A DNA stretch of 64,000 nucleotides from Caulobacteraceae bacterium. GTDB taxonomy: Bacteria > Pseudomonadota > Alphaproteobacteria > Caulobacterales > Caulobacteraceae. Shown one piece after another: positions 38,653 to 47,554 of this stretch. The DNA lies in the NCBI GenBank assembly GCA_947441065.1, contig CANESI010000003.1:62001-126000 (forward strand), given 5' to 3'. The notes below the pieces were generated by a model. The model did not search any database. It worked only from the letters and a program-made list of their open reading frames with translations, and was not told the DNA's origin. The position numbers were made by a program, and so were the translations under genes. Numbering within the stretch: the stretch's first letter is position 1; each line of letters starts with the position of its first letter.

Positions 38653-39182
38653 CGACGGCCTCCGAAAAGATTACGCCGCGATTGGGCGGCTTTGGGCTGG
38701 GGATTGGGCTCGGAATCGGCCTCTGACGGGTCCGGTCCGGTAAAGAGATCGTCGTCCATTTGCATCAAGGGCATTCGGCTGCGTGGCGCGGGAGCGGCAG
38801 GCACGCGATCGGCGGGCGAGAGTTCCAAGGTATCGGGCTGACTGCGTGCACGGACGCGAACGGGTGGTTCTGGCGCAGGGCGTCGCTCTTGGCTGACCTT
38901 CTGGGCTGTCGCGATCATGGCTTGCAGTTTTTCAGACATTTCCCGTGCCCGGATCAGCCGGTCGCCCAAAACATCTCCGGCCTCGTCAGCGGCGATGCGC
39001 AGCTGATCAAGACCGGCCTGAGCCCGCAGGGCGGCCACATCCAACTCTTGCACCGCCTTGGCGAACCCAAGGTGGCTCTGACGCAACTCCTTCAATCGGC
39101 GCTCTAGGCGCCAACCGACCAAGAGCGCTGCCATGAGCAACACTGCGAGCAAGACATTCAGGATGATCGGGATCAGGCTCAT
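38649..39182 (-). CDS. DUF6468-type bitopic protein, possible PflI flagellar-placement protein
   Basis: 177 residues: one N-terminal membrane span (IPIILNVLLAVLLMAALLVGW), a helical cytoplasmic segment (about 25-95), then a Pro/Arg-rich disordered tail ending RRNLFGGRR. It overlaps fliM by 4 bp and the MotE-like gene by 4 bp. Caulobacter PflI is a bitopic protein needed for correct polar flagellum placement and is encoded beside early flagellar genes. Architecture and context agree, but I could not compare sequences. Confidence 0.7.
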   Translation of the reverse strand: MSLIPIILNVLLAVLLMAALLVGWRLERRLKELRQSHLGFAKAVQELDVAALRAQAGLDQLRIAADEAGDVLGDRLIRAREMSEKLQAMIATAQKVSQERRPAPEPPVRVRARSQPDTLELSPADRVPAAPAPRSRMPLMQMDDDLFTGPDPSEADSEPNPQPKAAQSRRNLFGGRR

Positions 39183-40261
39183 AGGTCCTTCCGAATGGCC
39201 CTCTTTGTCGATTCCGACAGCGAGGTCTCTACCCGAACGGCGATGGAGTGGTTACGCCGACCCATGCGGCCTTGGGTCAGGGGAATGGTTCCAGCGCGAA
39301 GTTCGACGAGGCTATCGGCTGTCGCATTGAGCATCAGCGTATCACCCACCTTGAAATCCAGAACCCGCTGAAGATTGATCTTCTGCTCATCCAGAACGCA
39401 GCGGACCTCCATCTGGGTGGTCCAAAGCTCGGTCGCAAGGTGGCTTTCCCAGATATTATCGCGACCAAACTTTTCACCCATGAACTGCTGCAGCAGCATT
39501 TTTCGAATGGGTTCGAGGGTCGCATAGGGCAAGAGAAGCTCGATGCGGCCGCCCCGGTCTTCCATATCGATCCGCAGCTTGACCAAAATGGCCGCATTGG
39601 CAGGTCGGGCGATGGCCGCAAAGCGGGGATTGGTTTCCAGACGATCCAGGTTGAAGGTCAGGGGGGTCAGGGGCTCAAAGGCCTGCTTGGCATCGGCCAA
39701 AACCACTTCGATCATCCGCTGGACCAGCGCCCGTTCGATGGTTGTATAGGGTCGCCCTTCAATCCGCATGGCAGCGGTACCGCGGCGACCGCCAAGCAAA
39801 ACGTCAACGATCGAATAGATCAGATTGGAGTCGACCGTGATAAGGCCATAATTGTCCAACTCCTCGGCGCGAAAGACCGCGAGGATGGCGGGCAGAGGGA
39901 TCGAGTTGAGGTAATCGCCGAACCGGATCGACGAGATGCTGTCCAGCGAGACTTCGACATTGTCAGACGTAAAATTGCGCAGGCTCGTGGTCATCAACCG
40001 CACAAGGCGGTCAAAGACGATCTCGAGCATGGGCAGCCGCTCATAGCTAACCAGAGCCGAATTGATGATCGACCGAATGCCGGTATTTTCATCGTCTGAG
40101 TCATCATTGAGATAGAAGCCGAGAAGATTGTCGATCTCCTCTTGATTGAGGATCCGCTCGGCACCGGGCAAGGGTTCCTGATCACCACCCAAGCCGTCGG
40201 TGGCGTTCGCTAGAGTGGCTCCAGCGTTCAAATCAGTCGAGGGGTCGTTTTCGTCAGCCAT
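39179..40261 (-). CDS. fliM: Flagellar motor switch protein FliM
   Basis: C-ring protein that binds CheY-P and sets rotation direction. The N-terminal CheY-binding motif LNQEEIDNLLG is at about residues 38-48. The middle domain (about 70-260) has SYERLPMLEIVFDRLVRLMT and the inner GGR-like GGRRGT loop, and the SpoA domain closes the C-terminus (LDFKVGDTLMLNATADSLVE). 360 residues; 27 bp after fliL. Confidence 0.98.
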   Translation of the reverse strand: MADENDPSTDLNAGATLANATDGLGGDQEPLPGAERILNQEEIDNLLGFYLNDDSDDENTGIRSIINSALVSYERLPMLEIVFDRLVRLMTTSLRNFTSDNVEVSLDSISSIRFGDYLNSIPLPAILAVFRAEELDNYGLITVDSNLIYSIVDVLLGGRRGTAAMRIEGRPYTTIERALVQRMIEVVLADAKQAFEPLTPLTFNLDRLETNPRFAAIARPANAAILVKLRIDMEDRGGRIELLLPYATLEPIRKMLLQQFMGEKFGRDNIWESHLATELWTTQMEVRCVLDEQKINLQRVLDFKVGDTLMLNATADSLVELRAGTIPLTQGRMGRRNHSIAVRVETSLSESTKRAIRKDL

Positions 40262-40288
40262 GATTCCCGTTCGGCTAGGATAACACCC

Positions 40289-40900
40289 TTAGCTGATCAA
40301 CATCTCTTCGATCAGCACTGCATTCACTTTAGCGGGGGCAATAATCAGATTGACCCGCCGCTGAATTTCCATCCGCAATTGATAATTGCCCTGGCTGCCT
40401 TGCATATCTTCAGGCCGCAGTTCGCGCAGGAAGGCTTGAAACATATCCTGCATTCTTGGCATGTTCGGTTCTAACACTTCAACAATCTCTGCGTTCGGCA
40501 ATTCCAATGTCAGTTTCAGCTTGATGTAGGTAGGCCGATTATCCGGTGACTGCATGTTCACCGTGATGTCGGGCATGGTGTAGAAGGTTACCCCGTCAGG
40601 GCCTTCCTTAACGATACCAACAGGCTTTGCGCCCTCGCCTTCCTTGCCGTGACCCCCTTCTTTTTTCTTCTCTTCCTTTTTCTCAGGCTTCTTTTCGCCG
40701 TGGGCTTCGGGCGGTTTTTTCTTGCCGAAAATCAAAAAGGCCGCCGTGCCGCCGCCGCCCAGGACGAGGGCCACAGCTACGCCGATCGCGATAAACAGGA
40801 CTGGGAGCTTTTTCTTCGCGGGTGCGCCCTCTTCGCCTTCTACGGCTTCAGCAGCTTCGCCCTCTGGGGCCCCTTTGCTCTTGGCTTTATCTTTGGCCAT
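40289..40900 (-). CDS. fliL: Flagellar basal body-associated protein FliL
   Basis: Single-span protein that rings the stator. A charged cytoplasmic N-terminus, membrane span (LPVLFIAIGVAVALVLGGGG), a Lys/Glu-rich linker and the periplasmic stomatin-like domain (about 100-203) ending RVNLIIAPAKVNAVLIEEML. The ATG at 40900 gives 203 residues; the longer reading starts at a TTG (40924). GGTGAG lies just upstream. First gene of the fliL-fliM operon. Confidence 0.95.
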   Translation of the reverse strand: MAKDKAKSKGAPEGEAAEAVEGEEGAPAKKKLPVLFIAIGVAVALVLGGGGTAAFLIFGKKKPPEAHGEKKPEKKEEKKKEGGHGKEGEGAKPVGIVKEGPDGVTFYTMPDITVNMQSPDNRPTYIKLKLTLELPNAEIVEVLEPNMPRMQDMFQAFLRELRPEDMQGSQGNYQLRMEIQRRVNLIIAPAKVNAVLIEEMLIS

Positions 40901-40991
40901 CGTCTCACCGCTGTTCGCGTTCAAATCTCGAGGCCAAAAGGCCTTAGCGAGAATCCCTGCACTACACTTCTTTATACATTGCTTACACGGG

Positions 40992-41006
40992 TTAAGGATC
41001 GGTTTT
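40992..41006 (-). promoter_or_regulatory. Candidate CtrA-type site in the fliL promoter
   Basis: TTAA-GGATCGG-TTTT, followed by TTAAC at 41006-41010, 92 bp before the fliL ATG. It is an imperfect CtrA motif (two mismatches in the second half). fliL is a known CtrA target in Caulobacter. Confidence 0.4.
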
Positions 41007-41022
41007 TAACCAAGCCCGATTT

Positions 41023-41037
41023 CGGCAGCTCTTGCCG
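41023..41037. promoter_or_regulatory. Candidate ftr (FlbD-type) element
   Basis: CGGCA-GCTCT-TGCCG, a perfect 5-bp inverted repeat in the style of Caulobacter ftr enhancers bound by FlbD. It is 65 bp upstream of the sigma-54 element of flgF, a usual activator distance, and also near the fliL start on the other side. Confidence 0.5.
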
Positions 41038-41102
41038 GGTCAAACCCGCTTGCTAAGTCTAAATTAACCACACTCTACATTGAAATGGTTCAGTTTTCAA
41101 AC

Positions 41103-41117
41103 TGGCCCATCATTTGC
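41103..41117 (+). promoter_or_regulatory. Sigma-54 promoter of flgF
   Basis: TGGCCCATCATTTGC fits TGGCNC-N5-TTGC with exact GG/GC spacing. The predicted transcription start (about 41129) leaves a ~34-nt leader to the flgF GTG at 41163. Confidence 0.8.
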
Positions 41118-41162
41118 ATTGGCTATGGATAGAAATTGGCTCAAGAGGAAAAGGAGCGCGCC

Positions 41163-41897
41163 GTGGATAATGCAATGTATGTCGGACTGTCGCGCCAGAT
41201 GACCTTGCGCCGTCAAATGGATGTGGTCGCCAACAATATCGCCAACCAAGACACGGTCGGCTTCAAGGTTGAACAGCTCATCCTAGAAGAAAAACCAGAG
41301 AGTCCCGCCAAGACGCTTGGCGGCCCCGCCCCGGTCAAGTTCGTACTGGATACCGGCCTTGCGCGCGACTTTAGCCAAGGCTCGCTTCGTACAACGGGAA
41401 ATAGCCTAGACATTGCCATAGAGGGTGAAGGCTTTTTCCAGATCGATACCGCGGACGGCCCGCGCTACACCCGTGATGGACGCTTTACGCTTGATGCTGG
41501 CGCTCGCCTGACGACGCAAAGGGGTGACACCTTGGTCGGCGATGGCGGCGCGATCCTAGTCGATACCCAAAAGGGCCCGCTCAGCATCAGCAAGGACGGC
41601 ATCATCAGCCAAGCCGGTCAGCGCATAGGAGCGCTTCGTCCGGTTCAGTTCGCCTCGATGTCCAGCCTCGAAAAGATGGGCGACGGTCTCTATCGCAACA
41701 CCTCAAATGTTCAGCCGACCCCGGCCACCACGGCTCAGATGCATCAGGGGATGCTCGAAGGCTCGAACGTCAATGCCATCAAAGAAATTACCGAGATGAT
41801 CGAGGTTAGCCGTGCCTATGAGCGCATGGCCCGCCTCGTCGAACAGACCGCCAAGCTCTCCGAAGATGCCATCGCACGCCTCGGCAAGATGAGCTGA
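41163..41897 (+). CDS. flgF: Flagellar proximal rod protein FlgF
   Basis: Rod subunit with VVANNIANQDTVGFK near the N-terminus and the C-terminal helix RAYERMARLVEQTAKL. I start it at the GTG at 41163 (244 residues, VDNAMYVGLSRQ), which has GGAG 6 bases upstream and follows the sigma-54 promoter; the longer reading from a TTG at 41136 would leave almost no leader. It is 31 bp upstream of flgG. Confidence 0.95.
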   Translation: MDNAMYVGLSRQMTLRRQMDVVANNIANQDTVGFKVEQLILEEKPESPAKTLGGPAPVKFVLDTGLARDFSQGSLRTTGNSLDIAIEGEGFFQIDTADGPRYTRDGRFTLDAGARLTTQRGDTLVGDGGAILVDTQKGPLSISKDGIISQAGQRIGALRPVQFASMSSLEKMGDGLYRNTSNVQPTPATTAQMHQGMLEGSNVNAIKEITEMIEVSRAYERMARLVEQTAKLSEDAIARLGKMS

Positions 41898-41928
41898 ACC
41901 CCATGACCCACGATCAGGAATTGTCGCA

Positions 41929-42717
41929 ATGAGAGCTCTTCGCACCGCCGCTTCGGGCATGTCTGCCCAGCAGACCAACGTTGAAGTTATCTCCAACAAC
42001 ATCGCCAACATGAACACGATTGGCTTCAAGCGTCAGCGGGCGGAATTCCAAGACCTGCTCTATCAGAACATCGAGCGGCAGGGCGCTCAGTCGTCTGATA
42101 CGGGCACCATCGTTCCGACCGGCATTCAGATCGGTTCGGGCGTCAAGGCCGGAGCCATCTACCGGATCACAGAGCAGGGCACGCCAACCTTGACCGGCAA
42201 CAAGCTAGACATGGCCATTGATGGGCGCGGCTTCTATCAGGTCCTGATGCCTTCGGGGGAAACCGGCTATACGCGGGCAGGCAACTTCTCCAAGAACGAC
42301 CAAGGCCAGTTGGTGACCAAGGACGGCTATCTGGTTCAGCCCGCCATCACCATTCCGCAAAATGCGACGGACATTTCCATTTCCGCCAGCGGTCAGGTCC
42401 AGATTGTGCAACCTGGCGCAACCGCTCCGGTCCTTCTCGGCCAGCTTCAATTGGCGACCTTCTTCAACGAGGCCGGTCTCGAAGCCATCGGCGGCAATAT
42501 GTACCTTGAAAGCGGTGCCTCTGGTGCAGCTGTCATTGGCACTCCGGGCGTCGAAGGGGTCGGCAAGATCATGCAGTCCTATACCGAAGCCTCCAACGTC
42601 GACGCCGTTACGGAAATTACCAGCCTGATCGTGGCCCAGCGGGCCTATGAGATGAATTCCAAGGTCATCACCACCAGCGACCAGATGCTGGCCGCTGCTT
42701 CACAGCTGAAGGGCTAG
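41929..42717 (+). CDS. flgG: Flagellar distal rod protein FlgG
   Basis: Main distal rod subunit, 262 residues as in most FlgG. MRALRTAASGMSAQQTNVEV and ISNNIANMNTIGFKR form the N-terminal signature; RAYEMNSKVITTSDQMLA the C-terminal one. It is followed 4 bp later by flgA. Confidence 0.98.
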   Translation: MRALRTAASGMSAQQTNVEVISNNIANMNTIGFKRQRAEFQDLLYQNIERQGAQSSDTGTIVPTGIQIGSGVKAGAIYRITEQGTPTLTGNKLDMAIDGRGFYQVLMPSGETGYTRAGNFSKNDQGQLVTKDGYLVQPAITIPQNATDISISASGQVQIVQPGATAPVLLGQLQLATFFNEAGLEAIGGNMYLESGASGAAVIGTPGVEGVGKIMQSYTEASNVDAVTEITSLIVAQRAYEMNSKVITTSDQMLAAASQLKG

Positions 42718-42721
42718 GGTC

Positions 42722-43525
42722 ATGCGCGCCGTCGCCATCGCTTTCAGTCTCGCCGCCACCTTGATCAGCGGTTCTGCCTTGGCCGGACAGCCGGTGACCC
42801 TGCGCAGCGAACTGGTCGATGGCAACGGTCAAGTCACCCTCAGCGACCTGTTCGACAATACCGGATCGGCCGGCAATGTGATGGTCGCCAACGGCGTAGA
42901 GCCTGGTCGCAATCAGGTGCTCGATGCCACCCAAGTTCAGCGACTGGCACAGCGTTATGGCCTCGACTGGTCCAACAGCACGGGCCTGCGCCGTCTGATC
43001 GTCCGCTCAGGGTTAGAGGCCGCACCAACAGCGCCAACAGCACAGGCGGCTCGGCCCGCCGCGACCGCCCGCTCGGCCTCAGCCGCCATGATCGAAGTCT
43101 TGACCTACAGCCGCAGCCTGTCCTCGGGCGATATCATCCAAGCCGAAGATCTGACCTATAGCCAAGTGCTGGTTCAGGCCGTGCCAAGCGATGCGCCGCG
43201 CAGTGCCGACGATGTGATTGGTCTGAGCGTTAAGCGTCCCCTGCGCACGGGCCAAGCCGTATCAACCCGTGATCTTCTGGCGCCCTTGGTGATCCTCCGC
43301 GATGACCTGGTGCAGGTTACCTATCGTGACGGTAGCATCGTTCTAAGCCTTGAGGCCAAGGCGATGGGCAATGCCGCCGTGGGCGAGCTCTTCACCCTAC
43401 AAAATACAAGTTCCAAAAAATCCATCGAAGCGGTGGCGACCGGTCCGGGCAAGGCCTTGACGGGTCCTGAAGCCGCTCAAGTTCGCCGCGAGTCCACCTC
43501 GCGCCGCTTAGCTTTCGCCCAATGA
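42722..43525 (+). CDS. flgA: P-ring assembly chaperone FlgA
   Basis: Periplasmic chaperone for the FlgI P ring. Signal peptide 1-22 ending SGSALAG, an N-terminal region with VTLSDLFDNTG, and a C-terminal SAF/ChapFlgA domain (about 125-265: GDIIQAEDLTYSQV, GLSVKRPLRTGQAVS, LVQVTYRDGSIVLSLEAKAM). 267 residues. Its end overlaps the flgH start by 4 bp. flgI is not in the window. Confidence 0.95.
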   Translation: MRAVAIAFSLAATLISGSALAGQPVTLRSELVDGNGQVTLSDLFDNTGSAGNVMVANGVEPGRNQVLDATQVQRLAQRYGLDWSNSTGLRRLIVRSGLEAAPTAPTAQAARPAATARSASAAMIEVLTYSRSLSSGDIIQAEDLTYSQVLVQAVPSDAPRSADDVIGLSVKRPLRTGQAVSTRDLLAPLVILRDDLVQVTYRDGSIVLSLEAKAMGNAAVGELFTLQNTSSKKSIEAVATGPGKALTGPEAAQVRRESTSRRLAFAQ

Positions 43526-44292
43526 TCCTGAGTAAGCGAGTTCATCCGATGACATCTGCCAAAACGCTTCGTTCACTGATCGTCCTTATGGCCCTGCCTA
43601 TGGCGGCCTGCTCAACAGTGACGAGTGCCGTCCGAGGGCCTGAGATGGCCCCGATGGGCTATCCGGCCCAGTTGGTGCCGCAATATCAACAGGTTATGAT
43701 GCAGCCGACCTCGCGGGAAACCGGACCGGCCTCAGCCAATTCCTTGTGGCGGAGCGGGGCGAGAGCCTTCTTCATCGATCAGCGCGCCAGCCGGATCGGC
43801 GATATCCTTACCGTCCAGATCGAAATTGACGACAGCGCGGATGTGTCCAATGCAACCGACCGGGCGCGTAACAGCACGACGACGGGTCAAGTCGAAGGGC
43901 TGTTTGGTCTCAACTCGTCAATTGGGCGGCTATTGCCACCGGGCTTCGATGCCGAACCGGGCCTCAACTTTGGTGGCACGACCACCGGCTCGGGCAGCGG
44001 CTCGGTCAAGCGGCAGGAAAAGATATCCCTCACCGTCGCGGCTCTGGTGTCGCAGGTCCTGCCCAACGGCAATATGATTATTCAGGGCCGCCAAGAGGTT
44101 CGTACCAATGGCGAGGTGCGTGAACTGACCGTTGCCGGGATCGTGCGTCCTGAGGACATCACCTCGACCAACACAATCAAGCACACACAGATCGCAGAGG
44201 CGCGTATCTCTTACGGTGGGCGCGGCGATATCAGCCGTATGCAAAAGACCCCCGCAGGTCAGGCCTTGGTCGAGACCTTCTCGCCCTTCTGA
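43522..44292 (+). CDS. flgH: Flagellar L-ring lipoprotein FlgH
   Basis: Outer-membrane L-ring subunit. A lipoprotein signal with lipobox around MAAC (Cys30) is followed by the conserved SLWRSGARAFFIDQRASRIG and DILTVQIEIDDSA, and the C-terminal VAGIVRPEDI and EARISYGGRGDI blocks. The first ATG at 43522 overlaps flgA; the ATG at 43549 is an alternative with a shorter signal. Last gene of the flgF operon. Confidence 0.96.
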   Translation: MILSKRVHPMTSAKTLRSLIVLMALPMAACSTVTSAVRGPEMAPMGYPAQLVPQYQQVMMQPTSRETGPASANSLWRSGARAFFIDQRASRIGDILTVQIEIDDSADVSNATDRARNSTTTGQVEGLFGLNSSIGRLLPPGFDAEPGLNFGGTTTGSGSGSVKRQEKISLTVAALVSQVLPNGNMIIQGRQEVRTNGEVRELTVAGIVRPEDITSTNTIKHTQIAEARISYGGRGDISRMQKTPAGQALVETFSPF

Positions 44293-44344
44293 TTTTCGTG
44301 AAGTCTGATTGAGCCCATGGTGCGGCGTCTGCTAGCATAGGGCC

Positions 44345-45265
44345 ATGACCCTTGCGCTCTACTCCCATGCTGACATGGAGCACCATCAGCCCGGCCCCGG
44401 CCATCCTGAGCGTTCACAGCGCCTGGGGGCCGTGCTCGATGCCTTGGCCGATGCGTCGGACCTGAACCTGCTGCGGCGGGAAGCCAGCCTTGCGTCTTTG
44501 GAGGACTTGCAACGGGTTCATCCCCGCGCCCATCTGGACCGCCTCATCGCCGCCTCGCCTGATCAGGGCCTGTATGAGCTGGATCCAGACACCTTCCTGT
44601 CTCCCGGCAGCATCGCGGCGGCGCGGCGCGCGGCGGGCGCCGTGATTGATGCGGTGACGGGCGTGGTCAATGGCGATCATGACCGGGCCTTCTGCGCGGT
44701 CCGCCCACCGGGGCACCATGCAGAACCCGGCACCGCCATGGGCTTTTGCGTCTTTAGCAATGTGGCCGTCGCTGCGCGGGTTGCCCAGAGCCTCGGCCTA
44801 GCCCGGATCGCCATCGTCGATTTTGATGTCCATCACGGCAACGGCACCCAAGCTGTGGTGGAACGTGACGCCAGCCTGTTCCTGGCCTCGATCCATCAGG
44901 CGCCGCTCTATCCCGGCACCGGCGATCCGTCAGAGACAGGGGTTGGTAATGTGGTCAACCGCACCGTGCCGCCCCATGCCCCAAGATCCCAATGGCAAAA
45001 GCGCTTTGAAAGCATGATGCCCGCCTTGGATGATTTCGCTCCTGATCTGATCCTGATCTCAGCCGGGTTCGATGCCCACGCACGCGATCCGCTCGGCGGA
45101 CAGTCCCTTCAGGCGGAAGATTATGCTTGGGCGACCCGTGCCATCTTGACCGTTGCCCGGCGTCATTGTGCGGGGCGGGTTGTGTCGTCGCTCGAGGGCG
45201 GGTACGACCTAGAGGCTTTGGGGCAATCAGCATTGGCGCATGTCCGCGCCTTGCAGGAGGGGTGA
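44345..45265 (+). CDS. Histone deacetylase-family (AcuC-like) deacetylase
   Basis: Zinc-dependent amidohydrolase of the arginase/deacetylase fold, 306 residues. HQPGPGHPERSQRL, VRPPGHHAEPGTAMGF (active-site His pair), DFDVHHGNGTQ (zinc ligands) and SAGFDAHARDPLGG are intact, so it should be active. Bacterial relatives act on acetylated small molecules, polyamines or protein lysines; the substrate is not known here. It is 52 bp after flgH and probably separately transcribed. Confidence 0.93.
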   Translation: MTLALYSHADMEHHQPGPGHPERSQRLGAVLDALADASDLNLLRREASLASLEDLQRVHPRAHLDRLIAASPDQGLYELDPDTFLSPGSIAAARRAAGAVIDAVTGVVNGDHDRAFCAVRPPGHHAEPGTAMGFCVFSNVAVAARVAQSLGLARIAIVDFDVHHGNGTQAVVERDASLFLASIHQAPLYPGTGDPSETGVGNVVNRTVPPHAPRSQWQKRFESMMPALDDFAPDLILISAGFDAHARDPLGGQSLQAEDYAWATRAILTVARRHCAGRVVSSLEGGYDLEALGQSALAHVRALQEG

Positions 45266-45307
45266 AGTCTTAGATCGCGAATCTCGTCGGTCTAAGAACA
45301 CAGCATA

Positions 45308-45940
45308 ATGGCTACTGAACCGTCGCCGAACCCGTCTGACCTGCCGCCCGCCCGTTCGGGTGCGAGCGCGCCCGTGCGCATCGTCTTGGCGCGTCATGGT
45401 GAGCCCGCCCTGTCGCGAAAGATCAAACTGCCTCCCAAGGGCTACCTGTCCTGGTGGGCACAATATGAAGAGGGCAGCCTGAAGGCGGGGCAGACGCCTC
45501 CGTCGGATCTGGTCTCCATTGCGCAAGCCGCCGACATCATCATCGCCTCGACCCGCCCCCGCGCGATAGAGAGCGCGCAGGCGGTTTGCGACGGCCGCGC
45601 CTTTAGCTCTGACGCCCTGTTCATTGAAGCGCCCCTTCCCCCGCCACCCTTTCCCAGCATTGTGCGGATGTCGCCGAGACATTGGGGATTTCTGTCGCGC
45701 TTCTGGTGGTGGTTCTTCAACCATCACGGCGGGCAAGAAACCCGAGCAGATGCCACAGTTCGCGCCGCTGAGGCCGCACGGCAGTTGACCGAGATGGGCG
45801 ATCAGGGCCGCAACGTCCTCGTCGTCGCCCACGGCTTCTTCAACGAAATGATCGGTCTGGAATTGAAACGTCTGGGCTGGAAGTTGGTCAAGGATCAGGG
45901 CTACAACTACTGGGCCCAAAAGCACTTTGTTCGGCGTTAA
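45308..45940 (+). CDS. Histidine phosphatase-family protein
   Basis: 210 residues with the RHG motif (LARHGEPALS) near residue 27, a second conserved basic site in STRPRAIESAQAV, and the catalytic His in VVAHGFFNEMIG. These define the phosphoglycerate-mutase-like phosphatase fold. The insert rich in Trp/Phe (LSRFWWWFFNHH) is unusual and could contact membrane or a hydrophobic substrate. Substrate unknown. Confidence 0.9.
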   Translation: MATEPSPNPSDLPPARSGASAPVRIVLARHGEPALSRKIKLPPKGYLSWWAQYEEGSLKAGQTPPSDLVSIAQAADIIIASTRPRAIESAQAVCDGRAFSSDALFIEAPLPPPPFPSIVRMSPRHWGFLSRFWWWFFNHHGGQETRADATVRAAEAARQLTEMGDQGRNVLVVAHGFFNEMIGLELKRLGWKLVKDQGYNYWAQKHFVRR

Positions 45941-45997
45941 GCTTGAACCGACAGACCACCGCCGCCCCGAGGGTGATGAATTAAGACCGGAGACCAC

Positions 45998-46240
45998 ATG
46001 ACCACCGTCACTGACATCGCCGCCCTCAGCTTCGAACAGGCCCTTGCCGAGTTGGAAAAGATCGTCGCGGAGCTGGAATCCGGTCAGGCCCCGCTCGAGC
46101 GGTCAATCGAGGTCTATGAGCGTGGCGCTGAGCTTAAAGCCCATTGCGAAGCCAAGCTTGAAGCGGCCCGCCTGCGGGTCGAAAAGATTGTTGTCGGTGC
46201 TCAGGGTGCCGTGGGCTCAGAGCCCGCCGAATTTAACTAG
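45998..46240 (+). CDS. xseB: Exodeoxyribonuclease VII small subunit
   Basis: 80-residue helical subunit of exonuclease VII. The conserved [20 protein letters not shown] and [20 protein letters not shown] cover nearly the whole protein. GGAG lies 5 bases before the ATG. The large subunit xseA is not in the window. It heads the xseB-csaA-ispA-dxs run, and xseB next to ispA and dxs is a common bacterial order. Confidence 0.97.
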   Translation: MTTVTDIAALSFEQALAELEKIVAELESGQAPLERSIEVYERGAELKAHCEAKLEAARLRVEKIVVGAQGAVGSEPAEFN

Positions 46241-46248
46241 AGCCCGGC

Positions 46249-46599
46249 ATGACCGCCGCCGCGCCCACCATCACCATCGAAGACTTTGACCGCGTCGATA
46301 TTCGTGTCGGCACGATCCTCAAGGCCGAACCCTTTCCCGAGGCCCGCAAACCCGCCTTCAAGCTGACCATCGATTTCGGCCCAGCGATTGGCATCAAGCG
46401 GTCTTCGGCTCAAATCACCCAGCACTATGTGATCGACGAACTGATTGGCCGCCGCGTCGCCGCTGTGGTCAATTTTGCGCCGCGCCAGATTGGGCCCTTC
46501 ATGTCTGAGGTGCTCTGCCTCGGTTTCCCTGACCCCTATGGTCATGTGGTTCTGGTGGATGTTGATCGGGCCGTTCCCAATGGGGGACGTCTGTTTTGA
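46249..46599 (+). CDS. csaA: tRNA-binding domain protein CsaA
   Basis: 116-residue stand-alone OB-fold protein related to the Trbp111 domain of methionyl-tRNA synthetase; CsaA has been linked to chaperone-like activity in Bacillus. [40 protein letters not shown] and [20 protein letters not shown] are the family blocks. It lies 8 bp after xseB, and its stop overlaps the ispA start. Confidence 0.95.
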   Translation: MTAAAPTITIEDFDRVDIRVGTILKAEPFPEARKPAFKLTIDFGPAIGIKRSSAQITQHYVIDELIGRRVAAVVNFAPRQIGPFMSEVLCLGFPDPYGHVVLVDVDRAVPNGGRLF

Positions 46600-47498
46600 G
46601 TTCCACCCCTGACCTCATTACCCTGAGCGACCGTATTGCGCGCGCCGCAGATCTCGTAACCGTCGCGCTAGACCAGCTTTTGCCCCGCTCTGACGGACCA
46701 GAGCAGCGGCTGATGGAGGCGATGCGCTATGCAGCCCTCGGTCCGGGTAAGCGCCTTCGGCCCTTCTTCGCGCTCGAAGCAGCCAAGATGTTTGACCTCG
46801 AGGAGCGTCCGGTCCTTCGCGCTGCCTGCGCGCTTGAATCTATCCACGCCTATAGTCTGGTCCATGACGACCTGCCCTGCATGGATGATGACGATCTGCG
46901 CCGAGGCCGCCCGACGGTTCACAAGGCCTATGATGAGGCCACCGCTGTTCTGGTCGGCGACGCGCTTCAGTCTGTCGCCTTTGAGATTATGGCCCACCCA
47001 GACACGCATGAAGACGGCAATATTCGGGCCCAACTGCTCTATCGCCTCGCGGTCGCCTCAGGGGCCACCGGCATGGCCGGCGGTCAGATGATCGACATTC
47101 TGGGTGTGCCCGATGATCTGGGGACCGCAGCACGGATGCAGCGGCTAAAGACCGGCGCGCTCATTACCTATGCCTTTGAAATTCCTCTGATCTTGGCCCG
47201 CGCGAGCGACAATGAACGCCATGCCCTGCTGGGATTTGCCCATGATTTGGGTCTCGCCTATCAGATTGTCGACGACCTTCTCGACGCCGAAGGCGAGGCC
47301 GAACTGCTCGGCAAGGCGGCGGGCGGCAAGGACGCGGCCAAGGGCAAGGCCAACTTTGTCACCCTTCTGGGCCTTGAACCGGCCCGCGAGCGGGTGCAGA
47401 TGCTGGCCGATCAGGCCCGCGCCCACCTTGTCCCCTTCGGTAATCGCGCCAAATTTCTAAAGGACAGCGTCGATTTCGTGCTAGATCGTCGCTCCTGA
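46596..47498 (+). CDS. ispA: Polyprenyl (farnesyl-type) diphosphate synthase IspA
   Basis: Trans-prenyltransferase for short isoprenoid chains. The first Asp-rich motif [20 protein letters not shown] and the second [12 protein letters not shown] are intact; the residues before the first motif (ESIHAYSLV) fit a C15 enzyme. The start is TTG at 46596, overlapping the csaA stop as TTGA, with GGGGGA 8 bases upstream. It supplies precursors together with dxs downstream. Confidence 0.95.
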   Translation: MSSTPDLITLSDRIARAADLVTVALDQLLPRSDGPEQRLMEAMRYAALGPGKRLRPFFALEAAKMFDLEERPVLRAACALESIHAYSLVHDDLPCMDDDDLRRGRPTVHKAYDEATAVLVGDALQSVAFEIMAHPDTHEDGNIRAQLLYRLAVASGATGMAGGQMIDILGVPDDLGTAARMQRLKTGALITYAFEIPLILARASDNERHALLGFAHDLGLAYQIVDDLLDAEGEAELLGKAAGGKDAAKGKANFVTLLGLEPARERVQMLADQARAHLVPFGNRAKFLKDSVDFVLDRRS

Positions 47499-47554
47499 CC
47501 GTCTGTATGGCTCTCAATTTTCTGTAAGGATCGGACCCTAAGTCCGAACGCATC

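Noticed and set aside
40992-41010. Perfect CtrA box in the fliL promoter
   Set aside because: The two TTAA units are 10 bp apart, not 7; kept only as a weak candidate through the TTAA-N7-TTTT reading.
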